From: Stenotrophomonas maltophilia | GTDB lineage: Bacteria; Pseudomonadota; Gammaproteobacteria; Xanthomonadales; Xanthomonadaceae | Assembly: GCF_006974125.1 (NCBI RefSeq) | Contig: NZ_CP037858.1 | Location: forward strand, 1-64,000 | DNA: 64,000 bases | Direction: 5' to 3' | In this document: in pieces, positions 8,749 to 16,347 of the stretch | How positions within the stretch are numbered: the stretch's first letter is position 1 | Layout: every line of letters begins with the position of its first letter | Translations under genes and position numbers: made by a program | Notes under the pieces: generated by a model | What the model saw: the letters and a program-made list of their open reading frames with translations, nothing else | What the model was told of the DNA's origin: nothing | Database searches by the model: none

Positions 8749-9645
8749 TCAACCGGCGGCGGCCAGCGCCTGCCCGGTGCGGCTGGCGGTGGCGCGGCCG
8801 AGCAGGCCGGCCAACCAGCGGCCGGTCTCGGCCAGTGCCGGCAGGTCCACGCCGCTGTCCAGGCCCAGGCCCTGCAGCAGGTAGACCACGTCTTCGCTGG
8901 CGACGTTGCCGCTGGCGCCCTTCGCATACGGGCAGCCACCGGCGCCGGAGACGGCACTGTCGACTACGCGCACGCCTTCTTCAAGGCAGGTGGCGATGTT
9001 GGCGATGGCCTGGCCGTAGGTGTCGTGGAAGTGCACGGCCAGTGCTGCCATCGGAATCTCGGCGGCCACCGCCTGCAGCATGGCCCGTGCCTTGCGCGGG
9101 GTGCCGACGCCGATGGTGTCGCCCAGCGAGATTTCGTAACAGCCCATCTGGTGCAGGGCGCGCGCCACCCGCACCACGTCGGCCAGCGGTACGTCGCCCT
9201 GGTAGGGGCAGCCGAGCACGGTGGAGACGTAGCCGCGCACGCGCACGCCATCGGCGGCGGCACGGCGCAGGATCGGCTCGAAGCGGGCCAGCGATTCGTC
9301 GATGCCGGCATTGGTGTTGGTGCGGTTGAACGCCTCGGACGCGGCGGTGAACACCGCCACTTCCTCCACGCCCACCGCACGGGCACGGTCGTAGCCCTGT
9401 TCGTTCGGCACCAGTACCGGGTAGTGGATGCCCGGCCGGCGCTGGATGCCGGCATAGACCTCGGCGGCGTCGGCCAGCTGCGGGATCCACTTCGGGCTGA
9501 CGAAGCTGGTCGCTTCGATGCTGCGCAGGCCGGTGGCCGACAGGCGGTTGATCAGTTCGATCTTGTCGGCGGTGGAGACCGACTGCTTTTCGTTCTGCAG
9601 GCCGTCACGCGGGCCGACCTCGACGATGCGGACGTAGTCGCTCAT
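8749..9645 (-). CDS. liuE: Hydroxymethylglutaryl-CoA lyase
   Basis: This 298-residue TIM-barrel lyase splits HMG-CoA into acetoacetate and acetyl-CoA, the last step of leucine breakdown. The start at 9645 gives MSDYVRIVEVGPRDGLQNEK, whose GPRDGLQNE segment carries the metal-binding aspartate and the substrate arginine. FHDTYGQAIAN provides metal ligands and GGCPYAKGASGNVA carries the catalytic cysteine loop. The frame is open 32 codons further upstream without a plausible ribosome site, and the chosen ATG overlaps the stop of the VOC gene as ATGA. It forms a tight run with the VOC gene and the hydratase. The remaining liu genes are not in the window. Confidence 0.9.
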   Translation of the reverse strand: MSDYVRIVEVGPRDGLQNEKQSVSTADKIELINRLSATGLRSIEATSFVSPKWIPQLADAAEVYAGIQRRPGIHYPVLVPNEQGYDRARAVGVEEVAVFTAASEAFNRTNTNAGIDESLARFEPILRRAAADGVRVRGYVSTVLGCPYQGDVPLADVVRVARALHQMGCYEISLGDTIGVGTPRKARAMLQAVAAEIPMAALAVHFHDTYGQAIANIATCLEEGVRVVDSAVSGAGGCPYAKGASGNVASEDVVYLLQGLGLDSGVDLPALAETGRWLAGLLGRATASRTGQALAAAG

Positions 9646-10043
9646 GCGGTCACCCCGGCGGCGGGGCGGTGGCAGACCGCCTCGATGTTGTTGCCATCCG
9701 GGTCCAGCACGAAGGCACCGTAGTAGTCGGGGTGGTACCACGGGCGCAGGCCCGGCGCACCGTTGTCGCGGCCGCCGGCGGCGAGGGCGGCGGCATGGAA
9801 GGCGTCCACCTGGGTGCGGCTGGCGCAGGCGAAGGCCACGTGCACGCCGTGGCTGGCGGTACCGCCATTGCCGAGCCAGAAGAACGGCTTGCCGTCGCTG
9901 CCGAAGCCGATGTGGTCATGGGCGCCGGTCTGTTCGGCGGTGACTTCCATCACCACGCCAATCTGCAGAGGTGCCAGCGCCTGCAGGAAGAAGGACTTGC
10001 TGCGCGCCAGGTCGGCGCTGGTCAAACCAAGATGATCGAGCAT
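9642..10043 (-). CDS. VOC (glyoxalase/bleomycin-resistance fold) family protein
   Basis: This 133-residue vicinal-oxygen-chelate protein starts MLDHLGLTSADLARSKSFFL. It carries the usual paired beta-alpha-beta-beta-beta modules, with metal-ligand-like residues at the first histidine (LDHLG), HGVHVAFACASR and PDGNNIEAVC. The frame extends seven codons upstream, but the ATG at 10043 begins the fold at the normal point. It overlaps HMG-CoA lyase by 4 bp and lies 2 bp from the hydratase gene, so it belongs to the same message. Substrate unknown; a side-product or epimerase-like role in leucine breakdown is possible. Confidence 0.8.
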   Translation of the reverse strand: MLDHLGLTSADLARSKSFFLQALAPLQIGVVMEVTAEQTGAHDHIGFGSDGKPFFWLGNGGTASHGVHVAFACASRTQVDAFHAAALAAGGRDNGAPGLRPWYHPDYYGAFVLDPDGNNIEAVCHRPAAGVTA

Positions 10044-10045
10044 GT

Positions 10046-10834
10046 TCAGGCTTCCGTGACCCAATGGGGCGCGCGCTTGTCGAGGAAGGCGCCCAGGCCT
10101 TCCTGGCCCTCGGCGGACACCCGCAGGCGCGCGATCAGGGCGGCATTATCGCGATCCAGTGCGTCGCGGTCATGGCTGTCACGCACCTGCCGCACCAGCT
10201 GCTTGGCGCTGGAGGAGGCGATCGGACCGGCCTTGTCGAGCAGTGCCAGCTGGCGCTGCACCGCCTCGTCCAGGCGCTCGGGCTCGACCAGCTGGTGGAC
10301 CAGGCCGATGCGCAGCGCGGTTTCGCCGTCGAAGTGCTCGCCGGTGGCGAACCAGCGACGGGCCTGGCGCGGGCCGATGGCCTCGATCACATAGGGCGAG
10401 ATCACCGCCGGCAGCAGGCCCAGGCGGCTTTCGGTCAGGCCGAAACGGGCCGAGGTGCTGGCAATGGCAATGTCGCAGCAGGCAACCAGGCCGACGCCGC
10501 CACCGAAGGCCGCGCCGTGGACCCGGGCCAGGGTCGGCTTGGGCAGCTCGTCCAGGGTGCGCATCAGTCGCGCCAGTGCCAGCGAGTCCTCGCGGTTGTC
10601 GGCCTCGCTGGCCGCAGCCATGCCGCGCATCCACTGCATGTCGGCACCGGCCGAGAAGGAGGCGCCGTGGCCGGCCAGTACCACCGCGCGCACCGAAGCA
10701 TCGTGGCCGGCGGCCTCCAGTGCGGCGGTCAGCCGGGCGATCAGCCCGGCGTCAAAGGCGTTGTGCAGCTCCGGCCGGTTCAGCCAGAGGGTGAGGACGG
10801 CGCCGCTGCGCTCGATCTGCAAAGCATCGTTCAT
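10046..10834 (-). CDS. liuC: Enoyl-CoA hydratase, probable methylglutaconyl-CoA hydratase
   Basis: This is a 262-residue crotonase-fold enzyme. Seen features are the first oxyanion-hole strand (AGHGASFSAGADMQWM), the second oxyanion loop (VHGAAFGGGVGLVACCDIAI) and the catalytic region ESRLGLLPAVISPYV with its glutamate. The C-terminal helical region ends in HWVTEA. The pattern of DMQWM plus LGLLPAVISPYV is characteristic of methylglutaconyl-CoA hydratases that turn 3-methylglutaconyl-CoA into HMG-CoA, the substrate of the lyase two genes downstream. It is the first gene of this minus-strand run and is divergent from feoA across about 120 bp. Confidence 0.85.
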   Translation of the reverse strand: MNDALQIERSGAVLTLWLNRPELHNAFDAGLIARLTAALEAAGHDASVRAVVLAGHGASFSAGADMQWMRGMAAASEADNREDSLALARLMRTLDELPKPTLARVHGAAFGGGVGLVACCDIAIASTSARFGLTESRLGLLPAVISPYVIEAIGPRQARRWFATGEHFDGETALRIGLVHQLVEPERLDEAVQRQLALLDKAGPIASSSAKQLVRQVRDSHDRDALDRDNAALIARLRVSAEGQEGLGAFLDKRAPHWVTEA

Positions 10835-10913
10835 GGGATTCCAGGGTCACTCCATACCTGTATGGATCATAGCGGGCCATTGGTCATGGGCCATGACGCG
10901 ACGCGGGAATGTT

Positions 10914-10932
10914 AGAATCGAGAACCATTTAC
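10914..10932 (+). promoter_or_regulatory. Possible Fur box upstream of feoA
   Basis: AGAATCGAGAACCATTTAC resembles the 19-bp Fur consensus at about 11 positions (GA.AA.CATT core) and overlaps a possible -10 (TAGAAT, 10913-10918). Ferrous iron uptake operons are normally Fur controlled. No good -35 was found, so this is tentative. Confidence 0.4.
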
Positions 10933-10953
10933 ATCCAGCAGAGAACACGCTAG

Positions 10954-11208
10954 ATGACGCTGTCCGAACTGCCGCTGCACACCTCGGCCGTGGTCGAGTC
11001 CGTGCAGGACCTGCATGCCAACGATGCCATCGCCCGTCGCCTGCGCGAGCTGGGTTTCGTGAAGGGCGAGGAAGTACGCCTGGTGGCCAAGGGTCCGGTG
11101 GGGGGCGAACCGCTGCTGGTGCAGGTCGGGTTCACCCGTTTCGCGCTGCGGATCAGTGAAGCCAAGCGGGTCGTGGTCGACGCCGCCAGCCAGGAACGAC
11201 GCGCATGA
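10954..11208 (+). CDS. feoA: FeoA, SH3-like component of ferrous iron uptake
   Basis: This is an 84-residue cytoplasmic SH3-like protein needed for full FeoB activity. It starts MTLSELPLHTSAVVESVQDL and shows the conserved LRELGFVKGEEVRLVAKGPVGGEP core (abbreviated here: RLRELGFVKGEEVRLV) and FALRISEAKRVVV. It overlaps the feoB start by 4 bp (ATGA), so the two are translationally coupled. It is the first gene of feoABI, with a possible Fur box about 22 bp upstream. Confidence 0.93.
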   Translation: MTLSELPLHTSAVVESVQDLHANDAIARRLRELGFVKGEEVRLVAKGPVGGEPLLVQVGFTRFALRISEAKRVVVDAASQERRA

Positions 11209-13070
11209 CCGCCACTGCCACTGCCGCCCCCCTGCGCATTGCGCTGGTCGGTAACCCCAACAGCGGCAAGACCGCACTGTTCAACCAGCTGACCGGTAGC
11301 CGGCAGAAGGTTGCCAATTACACCGGCGTCACTGTCGAACGCAAGGAAGGCCGCCTGCGTGCGCCGTCCGGCCGTGAATTCGCGGTGCTGGACCTGCCGG
11401 GCGCCTACAGCCTGCACCCGGCCAGCCTGGACGAGGCGATCACCCGCGACCTGTGCCGGGGTTTCTACCCGGGCGAAGCCGCACCGGACGTGCTTCTGTG
11501 CGTGATCGACGCCACCAACCTGCGCCTGCACCTGCGTTTCGCGCTGGAACTGCGCGAGCTGGGCAAGCCGATGGTGGTGGCCCTTAACATGGTCGATGCC
11601 GCCCAGCGCCGTGGCATCCAGGTGGACGTGGCCGCGCTGGAGCGCGAGCTGGGCGTGCCGGTGGTGGAGACCGTGGCGGTGCGCAAGCAGGGCGCCAAGG
11701 CCCTGGTCGAGCGCCTCGATGCGATGGTGCCGCACCTTGATGCGCCGGTGCCGGGCCCGGAAGGTGGCATCGACTACCACGCCAAGGTGCGTGAGATCCT
11801 GTCGGTGGCCGTGCGCATGCCGGCGCGGACCGCGAAGGTCGACGATGCGCTGGACCGCTGGCTGCTGCACCCGGTGTTCGGCCTGATCAGCCTGGCCGTG
11901 GTGATGTTCCTGATCTTCCAGGCGGTGTACGCCTGGGCGACGCCGCTGATGGATGCCATCGAGGCCGGCTTCGCCTGGCTCGGTGCCTTCGTCGGCAGCG
12001 TGCTGCCGGAAGGCCCGCTGGCCAGCCTGCTGACCGACGGCATCATCGCCGGTGTCGGTGGCGTGGTGGTGTTCCTGCCGCAGATCCTGATCCTGTTCTT
12101 CTTCATCCTGGTGCTGGAGGAATCCGGCTACCTGCCGCGTGCGGCGTTCCTGCTCGACCGCATGATGGCCGCCGCTGGCCTGTCCGGCCGCTCGTTCATC
12201 CCGCTGCTGTCCAGCTTCGCCTGCGCGGTGCCGGGCATCATGTCCACCCGCAGCATCCAGGACCCGCGTGACCGCCTGGCCACGATCCTGGTGGCGCCAC
12301 TGATGACCTGTTCCGCACGCCTGCCGGTGTACGCGCTGCTGATCGGTGCGTTCATCCCGCAGAAGACGGTGTGGGGCGTGTTCAACCAGCAGGGCCTGGT
12401 GCTGTTCGGCCTGTACGCGGCCGGCATCCTCAGCGCGCTGGCGATGTCGTGGATCATGAAGAAGTGGCGCCGCGACAAGAGCGAGCATCCGCTGATGCTG
12501 GAGCTGCCCTCGTACCGCCTGCCGCACGTGCGCGACCTGGCGGTCGGCCTGTACGAGCGCGGCATGATCTTCCTCAAGCGCGTCGGCGGCATCATCCTGG
12601 CGCTGACCATCCTGCTGTGGGTGCTGTTGTCGTTCCCGGCCGCTCCGGCGAGGGCCACGATGCCGGCCATCGACTACAGCTACGCCGGCCAGATCGGCCA
12701 TGCGATGGCCGTGTTCTTTGCGCCGCTGGGCTTCAACTGGCAGATCTGCATCGCGCTGATCCCGGGCCTGGCCGCGCGTGAAGTGGCGGTGGCTTCTCTG
12801 GCCACGGTGTACGCGCTGTCCGCGGCCGATGACGATGCCGCCAGCCAGGCACTGACCCCGCTGATCAGCGATGGCTGGTCGCTGGCCACCGCGTTGTCGC
12901 TGCTGGTCTGGTACATCTACGCCCCGATGTGCATCTCGACGCTGGCCACCATCAAGCGCGAGACCAACTCGTGGAAGCAGATGGGCTTCGCCGCGTTCTA
13001 CCTGTTTGCCGCGGCTTACGTGGCCGCACTGATCACCTACCAGGTGACCAAGGCGCTGGGAGGCGGCTGA
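11205..13070 (+). CDS. feoB: FeoB, ferrous iron transporter with G domain
   Basis: This is a 621-residue inner-membrane Fe(II) transporter. The N-terminal G domain has G1 GNPNSGKT (residues 16-23), G2 threonine in NYTGVTVE, G3 DLPGAYSL and G4 NMVD. The membrane half contains the two Gate motifs, seen as SGRSFIPLLSSFACAVPGI and the later LIPGLAAREV segment. At 621 residues it is shorter than E. coli FeoB (773), as is usual in this family when the spacer and C-terminal tail are short. The stop overlaps the feoI start (TGATG). Confidence 0.95.
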   Translation: MTATATAAPLRIALVGNPNSGKTALFNQLTGSRQKVANYTGVTVERKEGRLRAPSGREFAVLDLPGAYSLHPASLDEAITRDLCRGFYPGEAAPDVLLCVIDATNLRLHLRFALELRELGKPMVVALNMVDAAQRRGIQVDVAALERELGVPVVETVAVRKQGAKALVERLDAMVPHLDAPVPGPEGGIDYHAKVREILSVAVRMPARTAKVDDALDRWLLHPVFGLISLAVVMFLIFQAVYAWATPLMDAIEAGFAWLGAFVGSVLPEGPLASLLTDGIIAGVGGVVVFLPQILILFFFILVLEESGYLPRAAFLLDRMMAAAGLSGRSFIPLLSSFACAVPGIMSTRSIQDPRDRLATILVAPLMTCSARLPVYALLIGAFIPQKTVWGVFNQQGLVLFGLYAAGILSALAMSWIMKKWRRDKSEHPLMLELPSYRLPHVRDLAVGLYERGMIFLKRVGGIILALTILLWVLLSFPAAPARATMPAIDYSYAGQIGHAMAVFFAPLGFNWQICIALIPGLAAREVAVASLATVYALSAADDDAASQALTPLISDGWSLATALSLLVWYIYAPMCISTLATIKRETNSWKQMGFAAFYLFAAAYVAALITYQVTKALGGG

Positions 13071-13315
13071 TGGATACCGGCCTGCTGATCCAGTACCTGA
13101 TCATCGCGGTGGCCGTGCTGGTCAGTGCCTGGGTGGTGCTGAAGAAGCAGTTCCCCGGCACCGTGCGCAAGCTGCGCGGGGCGCTGGCGCTGGCTTTGCT
13201 GAAGCCGGACCGTGCTGCCTGGCTGCAGGCGCTGGGGCGGAAGGTCGCGCCGCCGGCCAGCGGCGGTGCTGGCGCCTGTGGTGGCTGCGACAGCTGCGGG
13301 CCAACGAAAAAATAG
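13070..13315 (+). CDS. feoI: FeoI, small membrane protein with cysteine-rich tail
   Basis: This is an 81-residue protein, third gene of the feoABI operon. It has one N-terminal membrane segment (LLIQYLIIAVAVLVSAWVVL), a basic middle part, and a glycine/cysteine tail ending CGGCDSCGPTKK. The start ATG overlaps the feoB stop. It takes the place of FeoC in other bacteria; the cysteine cluster could bind iron or an Fe-S cluster. The family (DUF6587-like) has no proven mechanism, so only its coupling to FeoB is secure. Confidence 0.75.
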   Translation: MDTGLLIQYLIIAVAVLVSAWVVLKKQFPGTVRKLRGALALALLKPDRAAWLQALGRKVAPPASGGAGACGGCDSCGPTKK

Positions 13316-13316
13316 C

Positions 13317-13405
13317 GTCGAGCCATGCTCGACTGCCGTCGCCTGGTGGATGCGAACCATGGTTCGCACGCTCTCGAGGCCCATCCACGCATGGCGTGGA
13401 TCTAC
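13317..13405. repeat. Three short palindromes downstream of feoI (REP-like)
   Basis: Three perfect stem-loops lie in a row: GTCGAGC/GCTCGAC (13317-13333), TGCGAACC/GGTTCGCA (13351-13368) and ATCCACGC/GCGTGGAT followed by CTAC (13383-13405). The last matches the GTAG-end rule of SMAG elements. They sit between convergent genes and probably shape both 3' ends. Confidence 0.65.
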
Positions 13406-13429
13406 TGGACCGTGGCATAGGGCGTGGAA

Positions 13430-14011
13430 CTACGTGGCCCGTGATCCGAGCTCTGCCGCCAGCGCCAGCCACGTGCTGCGTTGTGCCGGAGTACTGCTGC
13501 GTACCGCGCCGAGGCGGCTGACCCGCACCGGGCGGATGCCGCAGAACTCCAGGAGGGTGGCGCGGATCTGGGTGATGCCCGGGTCGCGGTAGATCCAGCG
13601 GTAGTACCAGGGGGGTGTATCCAGCGTGGTGATCACCCGTGCGCTGCGCCCGGCCAGCAACCGGTCCCACCACACTGAGTCGCGCCGGTAGCGGAAGGCG
13701 TACCCCGGCAGCAGCACGCGGTCGAAGAAGCCCTTCAGCAGCGCCGGCATCGCGCCCCACCAGGTGGGGTAGACCAGCACCAGATGATCGCAGGCCTCGA
13801 TCGCATCGGCGGCGTCCTGCAGGTCGGCTTCCAGTGGCTGGATCTGGCGATAGCCATGGCGCAGCACCGGATCGAACACGAGTTCACCCAATGCGATCAG
13901 GCGCACCCGGTGGCCGGCGTTCTCGGCGGCCGTGGCATAGCGCTGGGCGAGGGCGCCGCACAGGCTGTCACGGTCAGGATGGCCGAGCAGGATCAGGATG
14001 GAGCGGGACAC
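13430..14011 (-). CDS. NAD(P)H dehydrogenase (quinone)-like flavodoxin-fold oxidoreductase
   Basis: This is a 193-residue flavodoxin-fold protein of the NQO1/MdaB/KefF type. A GTG start at 14011 with GGAGG upstream gives VSRSILILLGHPDRDSLCGA, the first FMN/FAD-binding strand and loop. VLVYPTWWGAMPALLKGFFD is the family hallmark (flavin and partner-subunit contact). It would reduce quinones or similar electrophiles with NAD(P)H, probably as a dimer. A MerR regulator is encoded just upstream on the same strand and may control it. Confidence 0.8.
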   Translation of the reverse strand: MSRSILILLGHPDRDSLCGALAQRYATAAENAGHRVRLIALGELVFDPVLRHGYRQIQPLEADLQDAADAIEACDHLVLVYPTWWGAMPALLKGFFDRVLLPGYAFRYRRDSVWWDRLLAGRSARVITTLDTPPWYYRWIYRDPGITQIRATLLEFCGIRPVRVSRLGAVRSSTPAQRSTWLALAAELGSRAT

Positions 14012-14066
14012 GGCAACCTCCGGAAATGGAAAGTGCGCGAGGTTGGGGTCTGCCCCAGGGGCAGAG

Positions 14067-14462
14067 TCAAACCGGGGTGGTGCAGCCGCTGGGTTCCAGG
14101 ATGCAGTCGCCGCTGCCGGAGTGCAGCCACTGCTGCAGTTCGTCGCTGACCTGCTGCAGGTCGCGCTCGACCTGCGCCAGCCGCACCCGCTCGCTGGCAA
14201 TGCGGCTGCGCTGCTGCTCCAGCAAGGCCAGCACCGCTGGCCAGTCGAGCCGACCATCACGGCCCTGCAGGCGCGAGATCGCGGCCAGGGTGATGCCCAG
14301 CCCCAGTGCCTGGCGGATCAGCTGCACCCAGGCCACGTCCTGTTCGCTGTAGTCGCGATAGCGGTTCAGGCGTGGCACCGGCGGCAGCAGTCCACGCGCC
14401 TCGTACAGGCGGATGGCCTTGGCGCTGGCACCGGTCAGGCGGCTGACCTCGGAGATGCGCAT
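14067..14462 (-). CDS. MerR-family transcriptional regulator
   Basis: This is a 131-residue MerR protein. It starts MRISEVSRLTGASAKAIRLY, the winged helix-turn-helix, followed by EARGLLPPVPRLNRYRDYSE, then a long coiled-coil dimerisation helix (about 80-120) and a short tail GDCILEPSGC with two cysteines. The cysteines may sense redox state or metal but are not in a known metal-site arrangement. It lies between an SDR gene (4 bp away) and the oxidoreductase, which are its likely targets. Confidence 0.85.
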   Translation of the reverse strand: MRISEVSRLTGASAKAIRLYEARGLLPPVPRLNRYRDYSEQDVAWVQLIRQALGLGITLAAISRLQGRDGRLDWPAVLALLEQQRSRIASERVRLAQVERDLQQVSDELQQWLHSGSGDCILEPSGCTTPV

Positions 14463-14466
14463 CGGC

Positions 14467-15228
14467 TCAGTCCCGCACCAGCCCGCCATCGACCACCAGG
14501 TTCTGGCCGGTTACCGCGCGCGACCAGGGACTGGCGAAGAACAGCGCGGCATCGGCGAACTCGGCCGGCGTGGTGACGCTGCGCAGCGGGGTGTTGGCAG
14601 CGATGTAGTCGAATACTGCTTCCGGCGTGGCGGCACTGGCATCGGTGGTGCGCAGCAGGCCACCGGACAGCATGTTCACGGTGATGCCATGCGGGCCCAG
14701 GTCGCCGGCCAGGGTGCGGGTCAGCGACAGCAGTGCGGCCTTGGCGGCGGTGTAGTCGTGGTAGGGCACCACCGGATTCTGGAACAGGTTGGTGCCGATG
14801 TTGATCACGCGGCCGAAGCGACGCGCCTGCATGCCGGGCAGGGCGGCCTGCACGGTGTTCAGCGCGCCGCGCACGCTGCCCTCGAACTGCGCCTGGAAGG
14901 CCGGCCAGCCGATATCCGCGGCGCCGTCGCGGGCATCGCCATTGAACGAGAAAGCGGCCAGCGCGTTGTTGACCACGGTGGTGACACCTTGGCCGAAGTG
15001 GGCCAGCGCGTGCTGCAGCATCGCATCGACCTGAGCGCGGTCGGTGACGTCGGCCGGCAGCGCGATCGCCTGCCCGCCCAGCTCGGCAGCCAGAGTACGT
15101 GCGGCGGCTTCGCTGCGGTGATAGTTGACGATGACGCGCGCGCCCTGCGCAGCGAACGCGCGGGCGATGTGCTGGCCAAGGCCGCGGCCGGCACCGGTGA
15201 CCAGCACCAGCTGTTCGCTGATCTGCAT
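14467..15228 (-). CDS. SDR oxidoreductase, FabG-like
   Basis: This is a 253-residue short-chain dehydrogenase. VTGAGRGLGQHIARAF is the cofactor-binding glycine motif; VNYHRSEAAA after strand 2 is typical of NADPH-preferring FabG-like enzymes. NIGTNLF replaces the usual catalytic-serine strand, and YTAAK gives the Tyr/Lys pair. The equivalent of the catalytic serine is therefore not obvious: threonine in NIGTN is the nearest candidate. The C-terminus ends TGQNLVVDGGLVRD. An alternative ATG lies six codons upstream at 15246. The substrate is unknown; it heads the run with the MerR gene. Confidence 0.8.
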   Translation of the reverse strand: MQISEQLVLVTGAGRGLGQHIARAFAAQGARVIVNYHRSEAAARTLAAELGGQAIALPADVTDRAQVDAMLQHALAHFGQGVTTVVNNALAAFSFNGDARDGAADIGWPAFQAQFEGSVRGALNTVQAALPGMQARRFGRVINIGTNLFQNPVVPYHDYTAAKAALLSLTRTLAGDLGPHGITVNMLSGGLLRTTDASAATPEAVFDYIAANTPLRSVTTPAEFADAALFFASPWSRAVTGQNLVVDGGLVRD

Positions 15229-15318
15229 GAGGGAGCTGCCATCCATTGCATGAAAGGGCATGCAGCGTAGCAGCGATGACGCTTGCCGGAGCGGGCGTGC
15301 TGCCGCTAGCCTGCAGGC

Positions 15319-16038
15319 ATGAACCAGACTCCCCTGCGATTGCTCATTCACGGTGCCTCCGGGCGCATGGGCCAGGCCCTGCTGCGGCTGGCCGCCGAAC
15401 AACCCGAAACCCTGCAGATCGTGGCTGCGGTAACCGGCCGTGCGCCGGCGCAGCGCGTGGTTGACGGTGTGCCGTTCTTCGGCGCCAGCGAACTGCCTGG
15501 CGCGCCGGTGTTCGATGTGGCGATCGACTTCAGCCTGCCGGAGGGTTTCGACCCGATGCTGGCGTTGTGCGTGGAGCGCGGGGCAGGGCTGGTGTCGGGC
15601 ACCACCGGCATCTCCAGCACGCAGCGCCAGGCGCTGGAGGCCGCGGCGGCGAAGATCCCGCTGGTCTGGGCATCGAACTTCAGCCTGGGCGTGGCGGTAC
15701 TGGACGAACTGGTGGAGCGTGCGGCGCAGGCGCTGGCCGGCTGGGACTGCGACATCGTCGAATCGCACCACACCCAGAAGAAGGACGCGCCATCGGGCAC
15801 CGCGCTGACCCTGGGCGCGGCCGCGCAGCGGGGCGGGGCGGAGCCGCATTACGCCAGCCTGCGTGCCGGTGACATCGTGGGCGAGCACCTGGTGCAGTTC
15901 ACCGGGCTGGGCGAGCGCATCGAGCTGGTGCACCGGGCAACCAACCGCGACATCTTCGCCCGCGGCGCCCTGTTCGCCGCCCGCCAGCTGCAGGGCCGGG
16001 CGGCGGGCAGCTACCGGGTAAGGGACCTGCTGCAGTAA
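15319..16038 (+). CDS. dapB: 4-hydroxy-tetrahydrodipicolinate reductase
   Basis: This 239-residue enzyme of lysine and diaminopimelate synthesis reduces HTPA with NAD(P)H. The dinucleotide motif is HGASGRMGQALL (about 11-22). The substrate and catalytic segment is ESHHTQKKDAPSGTAL, with the active-site histidines and lysine. It is slightly shorter than E. coli DapB (273), as in other Xanthomonadaceae. It stands upstream of carA with a REP pair between, so it may be transcribed on its own. Confidence 0.95.
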   Translation: MNQTPLRLLIHGASGRMGQALLRLAAEQPETLQIVAAVTGRAPAQRVVDGVPFFGASELPGAPVFDVAIDFSLPEGFDPMLALCVERGAGLVSGTTGISSTQRQALEAAAAKIPLVWASNFSLGVAVLDELVERAAQALAGWDCDIVESHHTQKKDAPSGTALTLGAAAQRGGAEPHYASLRAGDIVGEHLVQFTGLGERIELVHRATNRDIFARGALFAARQLQGRAAGSYRVRDLLQ

Positions 16039-16041
16039 GTC

Positions 16042-16117
16042 GGTAGTGCCGGCCGCTGGCCGGCAACCTCGTGAAGCCCGACGGCAAGGGAATTGCCGGC
16101 CAGCGGCCGGCACTACC
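16042..16117. repeat. Inverted pair of GTAG-type REP (SMAG) elements
   Basis: Two copies of a 26-bp unit, GGTAGTGCCGGCCGCTGGCC... and its reverse complement ending ...GCCGGCACTACC, face each other about 24 bp apart between dapB and carA. Each folds alone, and the pair can also form one long stem. They may insulate carAB from dapB transcription. Confidence 0.85.
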
Positions 16118-16190
16118 GGGCGGCGGACCCCGCATACGCCGCCGGATTGAAATGAACGCGCAATCGCCTGTTCATGAACAGCGATAACCG

Positions 16191-16220
16191 CTGGCGCGAG
16201 CGCCCCGGCAGCGCTACAAT
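16191..16220 (+). promoter_or_regulatory. Candidate carAB promoter
   Basis: A good -10 box TACAAT (16215-16220) lies 18 bp after a weak -35 (CTGGCG, 16191-16196). The predicted transcript would start near 16227, leaving a leader of about 120 nt before the carA GTG. Confidence 0.5.
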
Positions 16221-16245
16221 TCGCACTCGCCGAATCACGAAAGCC

Positions 16246-16279
16246 GGACCGGTCCCAGACCGTACGTCCGCGCTTTTTT
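16246..16279 (+). terminator. Terminator-like hairpin in the carA leader (possible attenuator)
   Basis: GGAC-CGGTC-CCA-GACCG-TAC-GTCC forms a two-part stem with a bulge, followed by GCGC and six T (16274-16279). It lies inside the predicted 5' leader of carAB, so it could stop transcription before the genes. No leader peptide or alternative pairing was proved. Confidence 0.5.
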
Positions 16280-16347
16280 GCAACCGGATTTCCGTGAAGC
16301 GCAGGCGTGACTTCGGCAGCCCCCTCGGTAGCCAAAGTGAGATTCCC

